From contig JANRLF010000010.1 of the NCBI GenBank assembly GCA_033762815.1, forward strand, positions 1 to 64,000: a DNA stretch of 64,000 nt, in the 5' to 3' direction. Below the pieces are notes generated by a model. That model had not been told where the DNA came from and did not search any database. It worked only from the letters and a program-made list of their open reading frames with translations. Shown one piece after another: positions 63,275 through 64,000 of the stretch (position 1 is its first letter; each line of letters opens with the position of its first letter). The translations under genes and the position numbers were made by a program. This DNA comes from JANRLF01 sp033762815. GTDB lineage: Bacteria; Bacteroidota; Bacteroidia; Chitinophagales; CAIOSU01.

Positions 63275-63673
63275 ATGAATTACGAGCTAACGGGCAGGCT
63301 GTTGGAGAAATTTCCAACCGAACAAAAGAGCGAACGTTTCCGCAAGAGGGAATTTGTGATAGAAACCAACGAAAACAGTGGCGATAGGACTTTTACCAAT
63401 TATGTAAAATTTCAGACTACTAACGATAAATGCGATATTCTTGACAGGATCAACCTTAACGAACAAATCAAAATCACTTTCAATATTCGCGGCAACCGTT
63501 GGGAAAAAGATGGCAGGGTGAGTTATTTCACCAACTTGGAGGCATGGAAAATTGAATCAGCAGGTGCTGGTAAGCCCAATAGCCAAGATGCCTACAGTCA
63601 AGAAAGGCCTCAATATACAGAAGAACATGCTGCTGCTGACAACTCTAAAGATTTTGACGACTTACCATTTTAA
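63275..63673 (+). CDS. DUF3127 protein with SSB-like acidic tail
   Basis: This 132-aa protein has the DUF3127 OB-fold-like pattern: MNYELTGRLLEKFPTEQKSE, RKREFVIETNENSGDRTFTN, and INLNEQIKITFNIRGNRWEK. The C-terminal 30 residues are polar and end FDDLPF, as in the acidic interaction tip of single-stranded DNA-binding protein. A role in DNA binding or in recruiting SSB partners is plausible, not shown. Confidence 0.85.
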   Translation: MNYELTGRLLEKFPTEQKSERFRKREFVIETNENSGDRTFTNYVKFQTTNDKCDILDRINLNEQIKITFNIRGNRWEKDGRVSYFTNLEAWKIESAGAGKPNSQDAYSQERPQYTEEHAAADNSKDFDDLPF

Positions 63674-63689
63674 CTATAATTTATAGTTA
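63671..63689. promoter_or_regulatory. AT-rich palindrome between DUF3127 and the cold-shock gene
   Basis: TAACTATA (63671-63678) pairs perfectly with TATAGTTA (63682-63689) around ATT. It begins at the stop codon of DUF3127. It could be a weak transcript end or an operator of the cold-shock gene. Confidence 0.45.
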
Positions 63690-63722
63690 AAAAAATATTT
63701 TACATATGATTTAAACTGGCTG

Positions 63723-63730
63723 TACTTTTG
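63723..63730 (+). promoter_or_regulatory. -7 box TACTTTTG of the cold-shock gene
   Basis: TACTTTTG matches TAnnTTTG and lies 39 bases before the ATG at 63770. Confidence 0.5.
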
Positions 63731-63769
63731 GTATATTGGGGTATTATTTTATTAAATATTCGAATTGCC

Positions 63770-63961
63770 ATGCAAACAGGAAAAATTAAGTTCTTTAACG
63801 AATCAAAAGGTTACGGTTTCATTAAAGTAGAAGGAACTGACGAAGAAATCTTCGTTCATGCTACTGGTTTGGTTGACCAAGTTCGCCAGAATGATAGTGT
63901 TACATTCGAGGTGAAAGACGGCAGAAAAGGCTTGAATGCCATCAATGTCAAAATTGTTTAA
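63770..63961 (+). CDS. Cold-shock domain protein (CspA family)
   Basis: This 63-aa single-domain OB protein, from the ATG at 63770, has RNP1 KGYGFIKVE and RNP2 EIFVHATGL, preceded by KIKFFNESKGYGF. It binds single-stranded RNA and DNA and unwinds RNA secondary structure. Fourteen extra codons upstream belong to the leader. Promoter and palindrome lie just upstream. Confidence 0.97.
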   Translation: MQTGKIKFFNESKGYGFIKVEGTDEEIFVHATGLVDQVRQNDSVTFEVKDGRKGLNAINVKIV

Positions 63962-64000
63962 CTAGCCAGTAAGCTGACTTTAGCAAATCCCCTAGGCTGA

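Overview
The window comes from a chromosome of the phylum Bacteroidota, probably a Chitinophagales/Saprospirales-type or related gliding lineage. The evidence is five proteins with C-terminal type IX secretion (T9SS) sorting domains, SprB-type adhesin repeats, a RemB/Wzi-like outer-membrane protein, the short Bacteroidota-type primary sigma factor (287 aa), DUF3127, DUF4105 and DUF2304 proteins, and many upstream sequences matching the Bacteroidota -7 box TAnnTTTG with little Shine-Dalgarno signal. Assignment below phylum is inference.

Layout. 1-5.0 kb: a giant T9SS adhesin (SprB repeats, LamG-like domain, sorting tail), broken by an 8-bp deletion inside a recent tandem duplication. 5.2-7.6 kb: an AT-rich DUF262/DUF1524 (GmrSD-type) restriction-like gene, followed by a REP-like double hairpin and an 11-bp tandem array. 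7.6-12.8 kb: lipocalin, then a minus-strand operon (Nudix, TauE/SafE, WD40, dcd, SRPBCC) head-to-head with pyrE, which converges on rnhA. 12.8-16.9 kb: a tightly packed five-gene operon of exported proteins (two DUF4214-like lipoproteins, a Tat-exported DUF1501-like protein, a cytochrome-like lipoprotein, a small lipoprotein) that I cannot match to a described system. 17-24.3 kb: a polytopic membrane protein, the classical thrS-infC-rpmI-rplT operon headed by a TPR lipoprotein, and rsmB. 24.4-32.4 kb: thiolase, RemB-like protein, MmcQ/YjbR, purT, a small redox/stress cluster (pirin, OsmC, CDGSH) and a soluble MscS-like domain beside a separate 4-TM protein.

33-49 kb: VOC protein, S41 protease, mnmA, lipoprotein, T9SS subtilase, GT2-DUF2304 pair, PaiB-like protein, two tandem paralogous FG-GAP T9SS proteins, DnaJ/CbpA, era, a cox3-like protein and coaD. 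49.4-56.9 kb: rpoD, rplU-rpmA, GH3, rseP and two tRNA loci. The final 7 kb holds DUF1569, methyltransferases, DUF4105, exported proteins, DUF3127 and a cold-shock protein.

The most unusual part is the pair of tRNA loci. At the initiator tRNA (about 50.3-50.8 kb) a small GIY-YIG nuclease gene is sandwiched between an intact tRNA and a degenerate second copy of the tRNA 3' half, inside a 345-bp tandem unit whose second copy is truncated. At tRNA-Leu(CAA) (about 56.2-56.9 kb) three tandem ~140-bp units each end in a tRNA-Leu 3' half and contain what look like the two ends of a GIY-YIG frame with the middle deleted. Both loci carry a CCGTC-N(3-4)-GACGG palindrome in or next to the anticodon-arm position of the degenerate copies. 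I read these as autonomous and internally deleted (MITE-like) forms of a tRNA-targeting GIY-YIG element; the structure is directly visible, the mechanism is inference.
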